Position numbers and translations under genes: made by a program. Positions 51,795 to 60,822 of a stretch of 64,000 nt of DNA are shown here, piece by piece. Source of the stretch: Salarchaeum japonicum_A (lineage in GTDB: Archaea; Halobacteriota; Halobacteria; Halobacteriales; Halobacteriaceae); contig NZ_JBNAMV010000004.1 of NCBI RefSeq assembly GCF_049705945.1, positions 558,001 to 622,000 on the forward strand, given 5' to 3'. Each line of letters starts with the position of its first letter. The first letter of the stretch is position 1. Under the pieces are notes generated by a model. That model saw only the letters and a list, made by a program, of their open reading frames with translations, was not told where the DNA came from and made no database searches.

Positions 51795-52199
51795 ATGGTC
51801 TCTCTCGGCCTCGTGGTCGCACAGTTCAACAGCAGCGTCACCGACGGGATGGCGGACGCGGCGCGCGATGCCGCCGCGGACGCCGACGCCGATGTCGTCG
51901 AGACGGTGTCCGTGCCGGGGGCGTACGACGCGCCGCTCGCCGCGGACCGTCTCGCCCGCCGGGACGGCGTGGACGCCGTCGCGGTCGTCGGCGCCATCGT
52001 CACCGGTGACACCGACCACGACCAGGTCATCGCGCACGCGACCGCCCAGAAGCTCACGGACGTGAGCCTGGAGCAGGACACGCCGGTCGCGTTCGGCGTG
52101 AGCGGCCCCGGAATGAGCGGTGCAGAAGCCCGGGAGCGCGTGTCGAAGGGCCGGGAGGCCGTCGAGAGCGCGATTCACCTCGCGGAGGAACTACAATGA
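51795..52199 (+). CDS. ribH: 6,7-dimethyl-8-ribityllumazine synthase
   Basis: Penultimate riboflavin enzyme, 134 residues, the short form. Family blocks: LGLVVAQFNSSVTDGM at the N-terminus, SVPGAYDAPLAADRLA, VVGAIVTGDTDHDQVIAHA with the conserved histidine, and VAFGVSGPGMSGAEARERV. Its ATG is about 24 bp after ACTAAGC (51766-51772). The stop overlaps the aminotransferase start by 4 bp. Confidence 0.95.
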   Translation: MVSLGLVVAQFNSSVTDGMADAARDAAADADADVVETVSVPGAYDAPLAADRLARRDGVDAVAVVGAIVTGDTDHDQVIAHATAQKLTDVSLEQDTPVAFGVSGPGMSGAEARERVSKGREAVESAIHLAEELQ

Positions 52200-53341
52200 C
52201 TGAGTACGCGGACCGCGTCGAACGAGTCGAACCGAGCGCCACCCTCGCGGTGTCGAACCTCGCAAGCGAACTGGAGGCGGAAGGGAAGGACGTCGTCGAC
52301 CTCTCGGTCGGTGAACCCGACTTCCCCACGCCCGAGAACGTCGTCGAAGCGGCCGAGGACGCTCTCGAGGCCGGTCACACGGGATACGCGCCGTCCAACG
52401 GCATCCCGAGCCTGAAGAAGGCTATCGCGTCGAAGCTGAACGACGACGGACTGCCGTACGAGTCGAGTAACGTCGTCGTCACGCCCGGCGCGAAGCAGGC
52501 GCTGTTCGAGACGTTCCAGGCGCTCGTGGACGACGGCGACGAGGTCGTCCTCCTCGACCCCGCGTGGGTGTCCTACGAGGCGATGGCGAAAATCGCGGGC
52601 GGCGACCTCACCCGGGTCGACCTCGCTCCGCACGACTTTCAGCTCGAACCCGCGCTCGACGAACTCGCCGACGCCGTCTCGGACGAGACGAAACTGCTCG
52701 TCGTGAACAGCCCGAGCAACCCGAGCGGCGCGGTGTACTCCCGGGCGGCGATGGAGGGCGTTCGCGACCTCGCGGTCGACCACGACATCACTGTCATCTC
52801 CGACGAGATATACCAGCACATCAACTACGGCGCGGAGCACGTCTCGCTCGCGGGCCTCGACGGGATGTTCGAGCGCACGGTCACGATAAACGGCTTCTCG
52901 AAGGCGTACTCGATGACCGGCTGGCGGCTCGGCTACCTCGCCGCGCCCGAGGAGACTGTGTCGCAGGCGGGGAAGGTGCACTCGCACTCCGTCTCCTCCG
53001 CGACGAACTTCGTTCAGCACGCGGGCGTCGAAGCCCTCGAATACACCGACGAGGCCGTGACCGAGATGGTCGACGCATTCGAGGAGCGCCGCGACCACCT
53101 CGTCTCCCTGCTCGCCGACCACGGCGTAGACGTTTCAGTACCTGCGGGCGCGTTCTACATGCTTCTGCCCGTGGACGAGGACGACCAGTCGTGGTGCACG
53201 AACGCCCTGGAGGACGCGCACGTCGCCACCGTCCCCGGGAGCGCGTTCGGCACGCCCGGCTACGCCCGCGTCTCCTACGCCGCGAGTAAGGACCGCATCG
53301 AGGAGGCCGTCGACCGCCTCGCCACCGAAGGCTACCTCTGA
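52196..53341 (+). CDS. Class I/II pyridoxal phosphate aminotransferase
   Basis: 381 residues, aspartate-aminotransferase fold. The PLP lysine is in TINGFSKAYSMTGWRLGYLA, the NSPSNPSGAVYS and VISDEIYQHINYG blocks hold the Asn and Asp-Tyr that bind the cofactor, and the C-terminal arginine is in PGYARVSYAAS. Likely donor and acceptor are aspartate/glutamate and 2-oxoglutarate, but aromatic or alanine specificity cannot be excluded. ATG overlaps the ribH stop, so the two are one transcript. Confidence 0.93.
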   Translation: MTEYADRVERVEPSATLAVSNLASELEAEGKDVVDLSVGEPDFPTPENVVEAAEDALEAGHTGYAPSNGIPSLKKAIASKLNDDGLPYESSNVVVTPGAKQALFETFQALVDDGDEVVLLDPAWVSYEAMAKIAGGDLTRVDLAPHDFQLEPALDELADAVSDETKLLVVNSPSNPSGAVYSRAAMEGVRDLAVDHDITVISDEIYQHINYGAEHVSLAGLDGMFERTVTINGFSKAYSMTGWRLGYLAAPEETVSQAGKVHSHSVSSATNFVQHAGVEALEYTDEAVTEMVDAFEERRDHLVSLLADHGVDVSVPAGAFYMLLPVDEDDQSWCTNALEDAHVATVPGSAFGTPGYARVSYAASKDRIEEAVDRLATEGYL

Positions 53342-53419
53342 GGACGGTTCGCACGCGAAAACGCCACACGGCGGCGTCCTGAACGACGACTATTTCCTTC
53401 CCATCGACCTCCTCCGAGT

Positions 53420-54322
53420 ATGTTCACCGTGTTCGCCGCCCTCCTCGCCGGAGTGGCGACTGGACGACTCGGCGGTATGCGCGCCGCCCACCACGCCGGT
53501 CGCCTCCTCTCTATCGGATTGGTGGTTCTCCTCTTCCTCATGGGGCTGCGCCTCGGCGCGAGCGACGCCGTGCTCTCCAATCTGGGACAGATCGGGCTGT
53601 ACGCGTTCGTGCTCGCGCTCGGCAGCGTCGTCGGCAGCGTCGCCTGCGCGTACGCCATCCGCGGGTTCCTCCCGTCGTTCGACGCGCCGGGCGACGTGGA
53701 CGCCGGCGACGGAGATTCCCAACTACTCACCGGGCTCGTGCTCGGCGCGCTCGTCGCGGGCGCGGTCGCGGGTGCGGCCGTCCTTCCCGACGGGTCGCTC
53801 GCGCTCGTCGAGCGAGCGACCTCGCTCGCGCTCGCCGGCCTCCTGTTCGCTGTCGGGGTCGGCCTCGGCGCGGACGGCGCGCTCCTCTCGCGCGTGAAGC
53901 GACTCGGCATCCCAATCCTCGCGCTCCCGGCCTCGATTGCCGTCGGGAGCGTCGCGGGCGCGCTCGCGGTCGGCGCCGTCCTCGGGATGAGCGGCGGCGC
54001 GGCCGCGGCCGTCGGCGCGGGGTTCGGCTGGTACAGCCTCTCCGCCGTCCTCATCACCGACGCCGCGGGCGTCCACCTCGGATCGCTCGCCTTCCTCGCG
54101 AACGTCTTCCGGGAGGTGCTCGCGCTCGCCAGCCTCCCGCTCGTCGTCCGGCACTTCGGCCGCGCGGCCGCCATCGCGCCCGGCGGCGCGACCACGATGG
54201 ACGTGACCCTGCCCGCGGTCAAGGACTCCGCCGGGAACGGCGCGGTCGTCCCCGCGTTCGTCAACGGCGCGGTGCTCTCCTCGCTCGTCCCGGTTCTCGT
54301 CCCCGCCTTCCTCGGGTTCTAG
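53420..54322 (+). CDS. lysO: LysO-type lysine exporter
   Basis: 300 residues, eight or more helices, of the DUF340/LysO family. The N-terminal part has LSIGLVVLLFLMGLRLGAS and IGLYAFVLALGSVVGSVACAYA; the conserved C-terminal block is GFGWYSLSAVLITDAAGVHLGSLAFLANVFREV followed by GGATTMDVTLPAVKDSAGNG, which contains the membrane acidic residues (D in LITD, TTMD). In E. coli it exports lysine and thialysine. Own promoter CTATTTCC (53390-53397). The lysine operon is 50 kb away. Confidence 0.9.
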   Translation: MFTVFAALLAGVATGRLGGMRAAHHAGRLLSIGLVVLLFLMGLRLGASDAVLSNLGQIGLYAFVLALGSVVGSVACAYAIRGFLPSFDAPGDVDAGDGDSQLLTGLVLGALVAGAVAGAAVLPDGSLALVERATSLALAGLLFAVGVGLGADGALLSRVKRLGIPILALPASIAVGSVAGALAVGAVLGMSGGAAAAVGAGFGWYSLSAVLITDAAGVHLGSLAFLANVFREVLALASLPLVVRHFGRAAAIAPGGATTMDVTLPAVKDSAGNGAVVPAFVNGAVLSSLVPVLVPAFLGF

Positions 54323-55119
54323 GTCTCGCTCGGGTCAACCACGTCGCCGTCGTGCACGAACACGCCGACCTGGTCGCAGATGTCGCTCATCGGGCACGCC
54401 TCCGGTCCCTCCAGGCACGCGGGTTTGCGGGCCGTGCAGAACTCGCGGCCGAACTGAATCATCGCCGTGTGCCCGAACCCGCACTTCGACTCCGGTACCT
54501 CGGCCTCCATCACCTGGCGCACGTCCTCGTGGTCGGCGTCCGGCGGCGCGAACCCCATTCGGCGCGCGATGCGGTGGACGTGCGTATCCACCGGAAAGAC
54601 CCCGTCGCGGCCGCCCGCGAAGAGGAGGACGCAGTCCGCGGTCTTCGGGCCGACGCCCTTCATGTCGAGCAAGGTGTCCCGAACACGCTTGGGTGACTCC
54701 GACTTCACGAACTCGTCGAACGCAGACGCGCCGCCGTACTCGTCCACGACGCGGTTCGCGAGTCGAATAAGGGTCTCCGATTTCTGATTGTAGAGCCCCG
54801 CAGAGCTGATGGTGTCCGCGAGTTCGTCCTGCTCGGCGGCCGCGAGCGCGCGAGCGAGGTCGCCGGTGTCGGTCGCGTAGCGGTCCAGCAGGTCGTCGTG
54901 AGCTGGCTGGCTCGCCTTGTCGGACGTGTTCTGGCTCAGGACGGTGCGCACGAGGCACTCGAAGGCGTCCTGGCCGCCGTACGTCTTCTGCCAGTACCGC
55001 TCGCCGAGTCGGTCGACGAACGTCTCGACGCGCGAGGTGCCGTCGCCGGGGTCGAACGCGGACGCGCGGCCGCCGCCTGCCTGCCCGCCCGAGATGTTTT
55101 CGGCTGGCTCGTCGCTCAT
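54319..55119 (-). CDS. nth: Endonuclease III
   Basis: DNA glycosylase/AP lyase for oxidised pyrimidines, 266 residues. The helix-hairpin-helix DMKGVGPKTADCVLLFAGG carries catalytic K159, and VFPVDTHVHRIARRMG carries D178. The iron-sulphur cysteines are C228, C235, C242 and C248 with spacing 6-6-5 rather than the bacterial 6-2-5. The N-terminal 30 residues are an acidic, glycine-rich extension. The stop overlaps the convergent lysO gene by 4 bp. Confidence 0.94.
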   Translation of the reverse strand: MSDEPAENISGGQAGGGRASAFDPGDGTSRVETFVDRLGERYWQKTYGGQDAFECLVRTVLSQNTSDKASQPAHDDLLDRYATDTGDLARALAAAEQDELADTISSAGLYNQKSETLIRLANRVVDEYGGASAFDEFVKSESPKRVRDTLLDMKGVGPKTADCVLLFAGGRDGVFPVDTHVHRIARRMGFAPPDADHEDVRQVMEAEVPESKCGFGHTAMIQFGREFCTARKPACLEGPEACPMSDICDQVGVFVHDGDVVDPSET

Positions 55120-55158
55120 ACCTGAAACTGCGTCTGCGGTGAGGAAAGTGGTTCGGGG

Positions 55159-55572
55159 TTACTCGACGCGGAGCGTCATCGTGAGCGGCGCGCCGTCCGC
55201 GAGCGCGGCGACGAAGTCGCGGGGGAGGTCGGCGGCCGCGGCGTCGGCGTCCACCATGATTGTGCGGTCGTCGACGTAGGTGCTGGTGCGGCCGACGTGT
55301 CCGCGGTCGTTCTCGAACGCGAGGTCGGGATGGCCGCGTCCGGTGATTGTGACGCGTTCGTCGGGGGTTTCGAGGACGGCGGTGATGATGGCGTTTTCGT
55401 CCTGGCAGGCGTCGACGAACTCGCGCGAGAAGTCGCTGGGGGCGCGGTCGGCGTCGATGGCGAGGATGCAGTCGCCGGCGGGCGTGAGGTAGTCGTCGGT
55501 CGTGACCTCGAACGTGCTCGCGTGGTCGGCGGAGACGTTCTCGTGGCCGTGGGCGTGCACGACTTCTTCCAT
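55159..55572 (-). CDS. DUF371 family protein
   Basis: 137 residues, soluble, of an archaeal family without assigned role. HAHGHENVSADHASTFEVTTDDYLTPAGDCILAI is its usual beginning, with several histidines, followed by ITAVLETPDERVTITGRGHPDL and RTSTYVDDRTIMVDADAAAADLPRDF. It seems to be all-beta with a small helical part. ATG 55572 is chosen; the frame to 55704 adds residues that do not match. An ACATAAAG box (about 55607-55614) precedes it. Confidence 0.87.
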   Translation of the reverse strand: MEEVVHAHGHENVSADHASTFEVTTDDYLTPAGDCILAIDADRAPSDFSREFVDACQDENAIITAVLETPDERVTITGRGHPDLAFENDRGHVGRTSTYVDDRTIMVDADAAAADLPRDFVAALADGAPLTMTLRVE

Positions 55573-55703
55573 ACCCGGGTTCGGCCCCTCTCGCACTTGA
55601 AGGTCTTTATGTGCGCGCGGCGTTCGCTGAGTCGCGCCCGGAATCGTGCTAAACCCCCGCAAACGTCCGTATGGTAGCTGTTTGCACACCCCGGACTGGG
55701 GCA

Positions 55704-55711
55704 AATTTTAA
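55704..55711 (+). promoter_or_regulatory. TATA box of the coiled-coil protein gene
   Basis: AATTTTAA, the most A/T-rich stretch in the 294-bp gap 55573-55866. If used, transcription starts near 55733, leaving a leader of about 130 nt before the ATG at 55867, which is unusually long here. Confidence 0.6.
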
Positions 55712-55722
55712 ATGTCCGTAGG

Positions 55723-55740
55723 AGGTACTAGGTAGTACCT
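55723..55740. promoter_or_regulatory. Operator-like palindrome at a transcription start
   Basis: Perfect inverted repeat AGGTACTA-GG-TAGTACCT, beginning 12 bp after the TATA box and covering the predicted start site. This is where a repressor would block RNA polymerase. No regulator gene is adjacent. Confidence 0.55.
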
Positions 55741-55866
55741 GAACGCCCCAGCGTTCACCAGCACCGCTCGAGAATGACAGGCCGTTTTCACTTACGACGA
55801 TTCGCAGCAACTCGCGAGCGACGCCTGTGTGGCGCACAGCGGCGGAATGGAACCGAGGTTTGAACA

Positions 55867-56766
55867 ATGGTAGAACAAGAAACTATCGACGTGTCGTCCG
55901 CGGACGAGCTGATTACTGACGAAGAACTCGAGAATAAATCCAAAGGCCAGCTTATCAAGAAAGCGGGCCAGTTCCGTGACCGACGGAACGAGCTCAACCA
56001 ACTCGCGAGCTCTCGCGCATCGAAGCGCGACGAGCTGAACGCGAAAACGCGCGAGAAGGTCGACGCGGCGCAGGAACACCGCGAGGACCGCGACGAACTG
56101 AACGAGCGCGTGCAGGAGCACAAGGAGATTCGGAACGAGCTCAACGCGGACGCGAACGAGCTCTTCGAGGAGGTCGAGGACCGCAAGTCCGACCTCGAAC
56201 TCGACGAAGGAAAGGACCTCGAGGAGCTCAAGGAGGAAATCGAGCAGCTCGAGTTCAAGCAGCAGACCGAAGTCCTCTCGACGGAGGACGAGCGCGAACT
56301 CATCGAGAAGATCGAGCAGAAGCGCGAGGAGTACCAGACGCGCAAGGAGAAGCTCGACCAGACCGAGGGGCTCGACGAGCTCGTCGAGGAAGCCGAGGAA
56401 GTCCGCGCCGAAGCGTCGAAGCACCACGAGAAGGTGACTGAGCTCGCGGACCGCGCGCAGAAGCACCACAACGAGATGATCGAGGCCTACCGGGAGGCCG
56501 ACGACATCCGTGACGAGGCCGACGAGAAGCACGAGGCGTTCGTCGAGGCCCAGGAGGCCGCCGACGCGCACCACGAGGCCTTCGTTCGCGTGCAGAAGCG
56601 TCTGCGCGAGCTCGACAAGGAAGAAGAAGAGGAAAAGCAGTCCCAGCGCGAGGCGAAGCGCCAGGAAGCGAAGGAAGAGGCCGAGGACATCTACGAGCGG
56701 TTCCAGGAGGGCGAAACCCTCGACACCGAGGACCTTCGGAAGCTCCAGAAGTCCGGTCTCCTATAA
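55867..56766 (+). CDS. Haloarchaeal coiled-coil protein
   Basis: 299 residues, almost entirely predicted coiled coil from about residue 20 to 285, dense in Glu, Lys, Arg and Gln, with no membrane segment and few apolar residues outside heptads (for example EIEQLEFKQQTEVLSTEDER). A short ordered end is ETLDTEDLRKLQKSGLL. Related coiled-coil proteins are conserved across euryarchaea, often annotated only as such. Unlike most genes here, it has a long leader (about 130 nt) with a palindrome at the start, so regulated expression is likely. Function not known. Confidence 0.85.
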   Translation: MVEQETIDVSSADELITDEELENKSKGQLIKKAGQFRDRRNELNQLASSRASKRDELNAKTREKVDAAQEHREDRDELNERVQEHKEIRNELNADANELFEEVEDRKSDLELDEGKDLEELKEEIEQLEFKQQTEVLSTEDERELIEKIEQKREEYQTRKEKLDQTEGLDELVEEAEEVRAEASKHHEKVTELADRAQKHHNEMIEAYREADDIRDEADEKHEAFVEAQEAADAHHEAFVRVQKRLRELDKEEEEEKQSQREAKRQEAKEEAEDIYERFQEGETLDTEDLRKLQKSGLL

Positions 56767-56826
56767 GTCGGATTCTCTCATCTCTCCGGTTTTCGCGTCG
56801 CGTAGCGATGCAGTCGAACTGGTGAG

Positions 56827-56834
56827 TTTTTAAC
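56827..56834 (+). promoter_or_regulatory. TATA box of sppA
   Basis: TTTTTAAC, 24-31 bp before the ATG at 56858, in the 91-bp gap after the coiled-coil gene. It supports the start at MDTAFKRFGR. Confidence 0.6.
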
Positions 56835-56857
56835 ACGCTCGCGTGTGTCGTGCCGGT

Positions 56858-57856
56858 ATGGATACTGCATTCAAGCGATTCGGCCGGCTGGCGGTGTTCG
56901 TGCTCGCGCTCGTCGTGGGCGCGGCCGCGGGCTGGGTGGTGTTCGTCCGGAGTGCCGACGGGAGTCTCGCGCGCCTCCTGGGAATCGTGCTCGCGCTCGT
57001 TACCGCCGTCGCCGTGGCGCGGCTGGGAGCGAACATTGCGAAGTCTGTGTTCGCGCCGTACAACGTCGCGGAGGTCGGCGTCGACGGCCCCATCACGCGG
57101 GACGGCGGGAGTTCGGTGCCGATGCAGCCGGGAACGACGCCGGCGGACGCCATCGTGGAGCAGTTGGAGCGCGCGGACGCGGACGGGAACGTTGACGCGC
57201 TCGTCGTTCGCCTCAACACGCCGGGCGGCGAGGTCGTGCCGAGCGACGACATCCGGAACGCGGCCGAGGACTTCGACGGGCCGACGGTGGCGTACGCGAC
57301 GGACACCTGTGCGAGCGGCGGGTACTGGATCGCGTCGGGCTGTGACCGCATCTTCGCTCGCGACGGCAGCATCGTCGGCTCCATCGGCGTCGTGGGGTCG
57401 CGGCCGAACGCGTCGGGGTTGATGGAGAAACTCGGGCTGTCCTACGAGCAGTTCACGGCGGGCGAGTACAAGGACGCGGGCGTTCCGCTGAAGGAGATGG
57501 AGGAGAAGGAACGCGAGTACCTCCAGGGTATCGTGGACGGCTACTACGAGGAGTTCGTCGAGCGCGTGACCGAGGGCCGCGACCTCGACGAGGACACGGT
57601 GCGAGACACGGAGGCGCGCGTCTACCTCGGCGAGGACGCGAAGGACATCGGGCTGGTGGACGAACTCGGAACGCGGGACGCCGTCGAGGAGTACCTCGAA
57701 TCCGAACTCGGAACCGGCGTGGAGACGCGGGAGTTCGAACCGCAGCGCGGCCTCGCGTCCCGGGTGCGGCTGGGCGCGCAGTCGCTCGCGTTCGCGTTCG
57801 GCGCGGGGCTCGCGAACACGGTCGGCGCGGACGACCTCGGGTTCGAGTTCAAGTAG
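56858..57856 (+). CDS. sppA: Signal peptide peptidase A (S49 protease)
   Basis: Membrane-anchored Ser-Lys protease that degrades cleaved signal peptides, 332 residues. Two N-terminal helices (about 10-30 and 38-58) are followed by the protease domain: VDALVVRLNTPGGEVVPSDD, the nucleophile block DTCASGGYWIASGCD (S153), GSIGVVGSRPN, and the lysine in AGEYKDAG (K205). This is the short archaeal form. Own TATA box (56827-56834). Confidence 0.94.
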   Translation: MDTAFKRFGRLAVFVLALVVGAAAGWVVFVRSADGSLARLLGIVLALVTAVAVARLGANIAKSVFAPYNVAEVGVDGPITRDGGSSVPMQPGTTPADAIVEQLERADADGNVDALVVRLNTPGGEVVPSDDIRNAAEDFDGPTVAYATDTCASGGYWIASGCDRIFARDGSIVGSIGVVGSRPNASGLMEKLGLSYEQFTAGEYKDAGVPLKEMEEKEREYLQGIVDGYYEEFVERVTEGRDLDEDTVRDTEARVYLGEDAKDIGLVDELGTRDAVEEYLESELGTGVETREFEPQRGLASRVRLGAQSLAFAFGAGLANTVGADDLGFEFK

Positions 57857-57901
57857 ACGGGAGAGTTTTTACTCCGGGGTGTGCATCCTCTACGTATCTG
57901 A

Positions 57902-59020
57902 ATGCACACGCTGGTCCTCTGTCTCGACCGGTCGGGCGCGGTGCCGCGAGCGACCGGCGTCACGCCCCCGGTCGCCGGCTGGGAGGCCGTGCAGTCCCTC
58001 GTCGTGGAGTACGGCGTCACGGACCCCGAGGACTCCGCGGTGAACTGTCTGCTCGAAGGGCTGCGGGTCGCGCGCGACCTCCGGGACGACGGCGAGGAGT
58101 CGACGGTCGCGGTCGTGTCGGGGAACGCCGAGTCCATCGTCGGCGCGGACCGCACCATCGCCGAGCAGGTGGACGCGCTCCTGGAGCGCTACGAGCCCGA
58201 CGCCGCGATTCTCGTCGTGGATAGCGCGGACGACGAGCGCGTCGTCCCCATCGTCGAGAGTCGGCTTCCGGTCGATTCGGTGGACCGCGTGGTCGTCCGG
58301 CAGGCCCGCGACATCGAGTCCACGTACTACCTCCTGAAGCAGTTCCTCGCCGACGAGGAGCTGCGAGGAACCGTACTCGTCCCGCTTGGCGTCGTCCTGC
58401 TCGTCTTCCCGATACTGCTCACGCTCACGAACAGCCTCGCGGTCGCCATCGCCGCCATCACCGCCGTCATCGGCGTGTTCCTCCTCTACAAGGGCCTGAA
58501 TATCGACGAGTCCGTGAGCGGCCTCCCGAGTCAGGCGCGGGACGCCCTCTACTCGGGGCGCGTGAGCATCGTCACGTACGTCGTCGCCGTCGGACTCGCC
58601 CTCATCGGCGTGTTCGCGGGCGCGCTCGGCGTCTCCGACATGGCGTCGATGGACCGCGAATTCGTCGCCGCGATGGCGTTCGCGTACTACAGCGTCCCCT
58701 GGATCGCGCTCGGCGCGCTCGCCGCCAGCACCGGCCGCCTCATCGACGAATCCATCCGCGAGGACGACCTCGGCGCGAACTACGTGAACCTCCCGTTCGG
58801 CGTGCTCGCCGTCGGCCTCGTCGTCAGGGGGTTCGCGGGCTACTTCCTCGAACGCGCCGCCGTCCTCAACCCCGTCACCGTCGGCGGCGTCGACCTCGGC
58901 GCGCTCTCCGTCGCGCCCGTCGTCCTCTCCGCGGAGGAGCGCCTCGCCGTCTTCGTCGTCGCGGGCGTGCTCGTCAGCCTCGTCGGCATCCGCGTCGGCG
59001 CGGTGCTCGGCGACGACTAA
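57902..59020 (+). CDS. DUF373 family membrane protein
   Basis: 372 residues. The N-terminal 150 residues are soluble (TLVLCLDRSGAVPRATGV, DSAVNCLLEGLRVARDL, VAVVSGNAESIVGADRTIAEQ), and the rest has about six helices starting at VLVPLGVVLLVFPILLTLTN. This layout is the archaeal DUF373 family, whose role is not established. The N-terminal part might bind a nucleotide. TTTTTAC at 57866-57872 is its promoter. It is followed by dph6 with its own box. Confidence 0.87.
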   Translation: MHTLVLCLDRSGAVPRATGVTPPVAGWEAVQSLVVEYGVTDPEDSAVNCLLEGLRVARDLRDDGEESTVAVVSGNAESIVGADRTIAEQVDALLERYEPDAAILVVDSADDERVVPIVESRLPVDSVDRVVVRQARDIESTYYLLKQFLADEELRGTVLVPLGVVLLVFPILLTLTNSLAVAIAAITAVIGVFLLYKGLNIDESVSGLPSQARDALYSGRVSIVTYVVAVGLALIGVFAGALGVSDMASMDREFVAAMAFAYYSVPWIALGALAASTGRLIDESIREDDLGANYVNLPFGVLAVGLVVRGFAGYFLERAAVLNPVTVGGVDLGALSVAPVVLSAEERLAVFVVAGVLVSLVGIRVGAVLGDD

Positions 59021-59035
59021 CGGGAGTCCGCGACC

Positions 59036-59044
59036 CCTATAGTC
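59036..59044 (+). promoter_or_regulatory. TATA-like box of dph6
   Basis: CCTATAGTC, 21-29 bp before the ATG at 59065, in the 44-bp gap after the DUF373 gene. Confidence 0.5.
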
Positions 59045-59064
59045 TCCGAACGCGAACCCCGGGT

Positions 59065-59793
59065 ATGACCGACGGCCAGTGGGTGGGGTTGTTCTCCGGC
59101 GGGAAGGACTCGAACTGGGCGCTCTACCGCGCGCTCGAAGACGGCCTCGACGTTGGTCGCCTCCTCACCGTCCACCCCGAGGAGGACTCCTACATGTACC
59201 ACGTGCCCGCGACCAGCCTCACAGAACTCGCCGCGGAGAGCATCGGAATCCCGCTCGTGAACGTCGACCCGGGCGAGCTGAACGCGCTCGACGCCGAGGA
59301 CTCGGGCGCGCAAGGCGACCGCGAACTCGAACCGCTGGAAGCCGCGCTCGAAGCCCTCGAGCCCGACCTCGACGGCGGCCTCGCGGGCGTCACCGCCGGC
59401 GCGATAGAGAGCGAGTACCAGACGAGTCGAATCCAGGCGATGGCCGACCGCCTCGACTGCGAGGTGTTCGCGCCGCTCTGGCAGGAAGACCCAGAATCCC
59501 TCGGCGAGGCGATGCTCGACGCCGGCTTCGAAATCACCATCCTCCAAGTCGCCGCCTACGGCCTCGACGAGTCCTGGCTCGGCCGCACTCTCGACCGCCA
59601 GGCGCTCGACGACCTCCGCGACCTCAACGACGAGTACGGCGTCCACATACTCGGCGAAGGCGGCGAGTTCGAGACGTTCGTCACGGACGGCCCGCACTTC
59701 GACCGCGCAATCGAACTGGAGTACGACACCGTCTGGGAAGGAAACAGGGGCCACGTCGAAATCACGGACGCGCAACTGGAAGAGGACGAATAA
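59065..59793 (+). CDS. dph6: Diphthine-ammonia ligase
   Basis: ATP-dependent amidation of diphthine to diphthamide on elongation factor 2, the last step of that modification. 242 residues: the PP-loop SGGKDS (residues 11-16) and the ATP-pyrophosphatase fold, then GVTAGAIESEYQTSRIQAMADRL, EVFAPLWQEDPESL and YGVHILGEGGEFETFVTDGPHF, the family signature that includes GEGGEFET. Convergent with the nucleotidyltransferase gene, 15 bp apart. Confidence 0.93.
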   Translation: MTDGQWVGLFSGGKDSNWALYRALEDGLDVGRLLTVHPEEDSYMYHVPATSLTELAAESIGIPLVNVDPGELNALDAEDSGAQGDRELEPLEAALEALEPDLDGGLAGVTAGAIESEYQTSRIQAMADRLDCEVFAPLWQEDPESLGEAMLDAGFEITILQVAAYGLDESWLGRTLDRQALDDLRDLNDEYGVHILGEGGEFETFVTDGPHFDRAIELEYDTVWEGNRGHVEITDAQLEEDE

Positions 59794-59808
59794 TAGCCGT
59801 TCAGAACG

Positions 59809-60777
59809 TTAGTGGCCGTTCGAGATGGTGGTGTGTGCGCCGATGAGCGCGCCGGCGAAGTCGATGTTCTCGACGTGCGTCTCCTCGTCGATGATAGAGT
59901 CCCGGACGTCGCAGTCGACGACGGTGGCGTCGGGGAAGACGACGGAGTTGTCGAGACTGGAGTTCACGACGCGCGCGCCGTCCATCACGTGGACGTTTTC
60001 GCCGAGCGTGGTGTTCTCGACGGTGGCGGTGTCCGCGACGAGGTTGTCGCCTCCGAGCGTCCACGACACCGCGTCGAGATAGGATTCGGGCGTGCCGATG
60101 TCGAACCACGCGCCCTCGAACGTGAACGCGTGCACGGACTGGCGCTGCTGAAGCCACTGAACGAACCAACCCGGTTCGTCCGGGTTCTCACCCGCCTCCA
60201 GGTACTCGCCGAACGAGGGAATAGTGTCCGCGGGGAAGGCGTAACACGCGATGGAGACGAGCGTGCTCTTCGGGTTCGCGGGCTTCTCCTGGAAATCCAC
60301 GACCTCGTCGCCGTCGAGGCTCACGAGGCCGTACGACTTCGCGCGTTCCTTGCTCCCGACATCGTACGCCGCCAGCGACGGCGTGTCCTTCTCCTCGAAG
60401 AAATCCAGGAACTCGGACACCTCGAAACTGATGAGGTTATCGCCCGCAATGACGAGCGTGTCCTCCTCCACCCCCTCCCGCTCGAACAACTGATTCAACG
60501 CCCCCACCACGCCGAACTTCTCGTCCTCCTCCGTCGTCTCCTCGATGGAGAGCGTCGGCTTCTCGTAGCCCTGCTCCCGGAGATGCTCGGCGAAATCGTC
60601 CGCGAACCGCTCGTTCGTCGACACGAACACCTCACTGATACGGTCGTCAGCCTCCAACTCCGAGAAGATACGGTCGATAACGGTAGACTCGCCGACCGGC
60701 AGGAACATCTTCGGCCGATGCTTCGTAATCGGCCACATCCGCGTCGCGTACCCGCCAGCCAACACGACAGCTTTCAT
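59809..60777 (-). CDS. Sugar-phosphate nucleotidyltransferase
   Basis: 322 residues, glucose-1-phosphate thymidylyl/uridylyltransferase type. AVVLAGGYATRMWPITKHRPKMFLPVG is the nucleotide-binding start, VIAGDNLISFEVSEFLDFF the metal site, and VVDFQEKPANP and FEGAWFDIGTPESYLDAV the sugar site. The C-terminal 85 residues form a left-handed beta helix (VADTATVENTTLGENVHV), typical of bifunctional or allosteric members. It probably activates a sugar for the S-layer glycan, possibly for the Agl23-like enzyme at 50 kb. ATG 60777; longer frames cross the repeat element. Confidence 0.9.
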   Translation of the reverse strand: MKAVVLAGGYATRMWPITKHRPKMFLPVGESTVIDRIFSELEADDRISEVFVSTNERFADDFAEHLREQGYEKPTLSIEETTEEDEKFGVVGALNQLFEREGVEEDTLVIAGDNLISFEVSEFLDFFEEKDTPSLAAYDVGSKERAKSYGLVSLDGDEVVDFQEKPANPKSTLVSIACYAFPADTIPSFGEYLEAGENPDEPGWFVQWLQQRQSVHAFTFEGAWFDIGTPESYLDAVSWTLGGDNLVADTATVENTTLGENVHVMDGARVVNSSLDNSVVFPDATVVDCDVRDSIIDEETHVENIDFAGALIGAHTTISNGH

Positions 60778-60822
60778 ACCCCACCGATACCCCGGCCGCG
60801 GTAAGGTCTTTTTCCTTCCATT

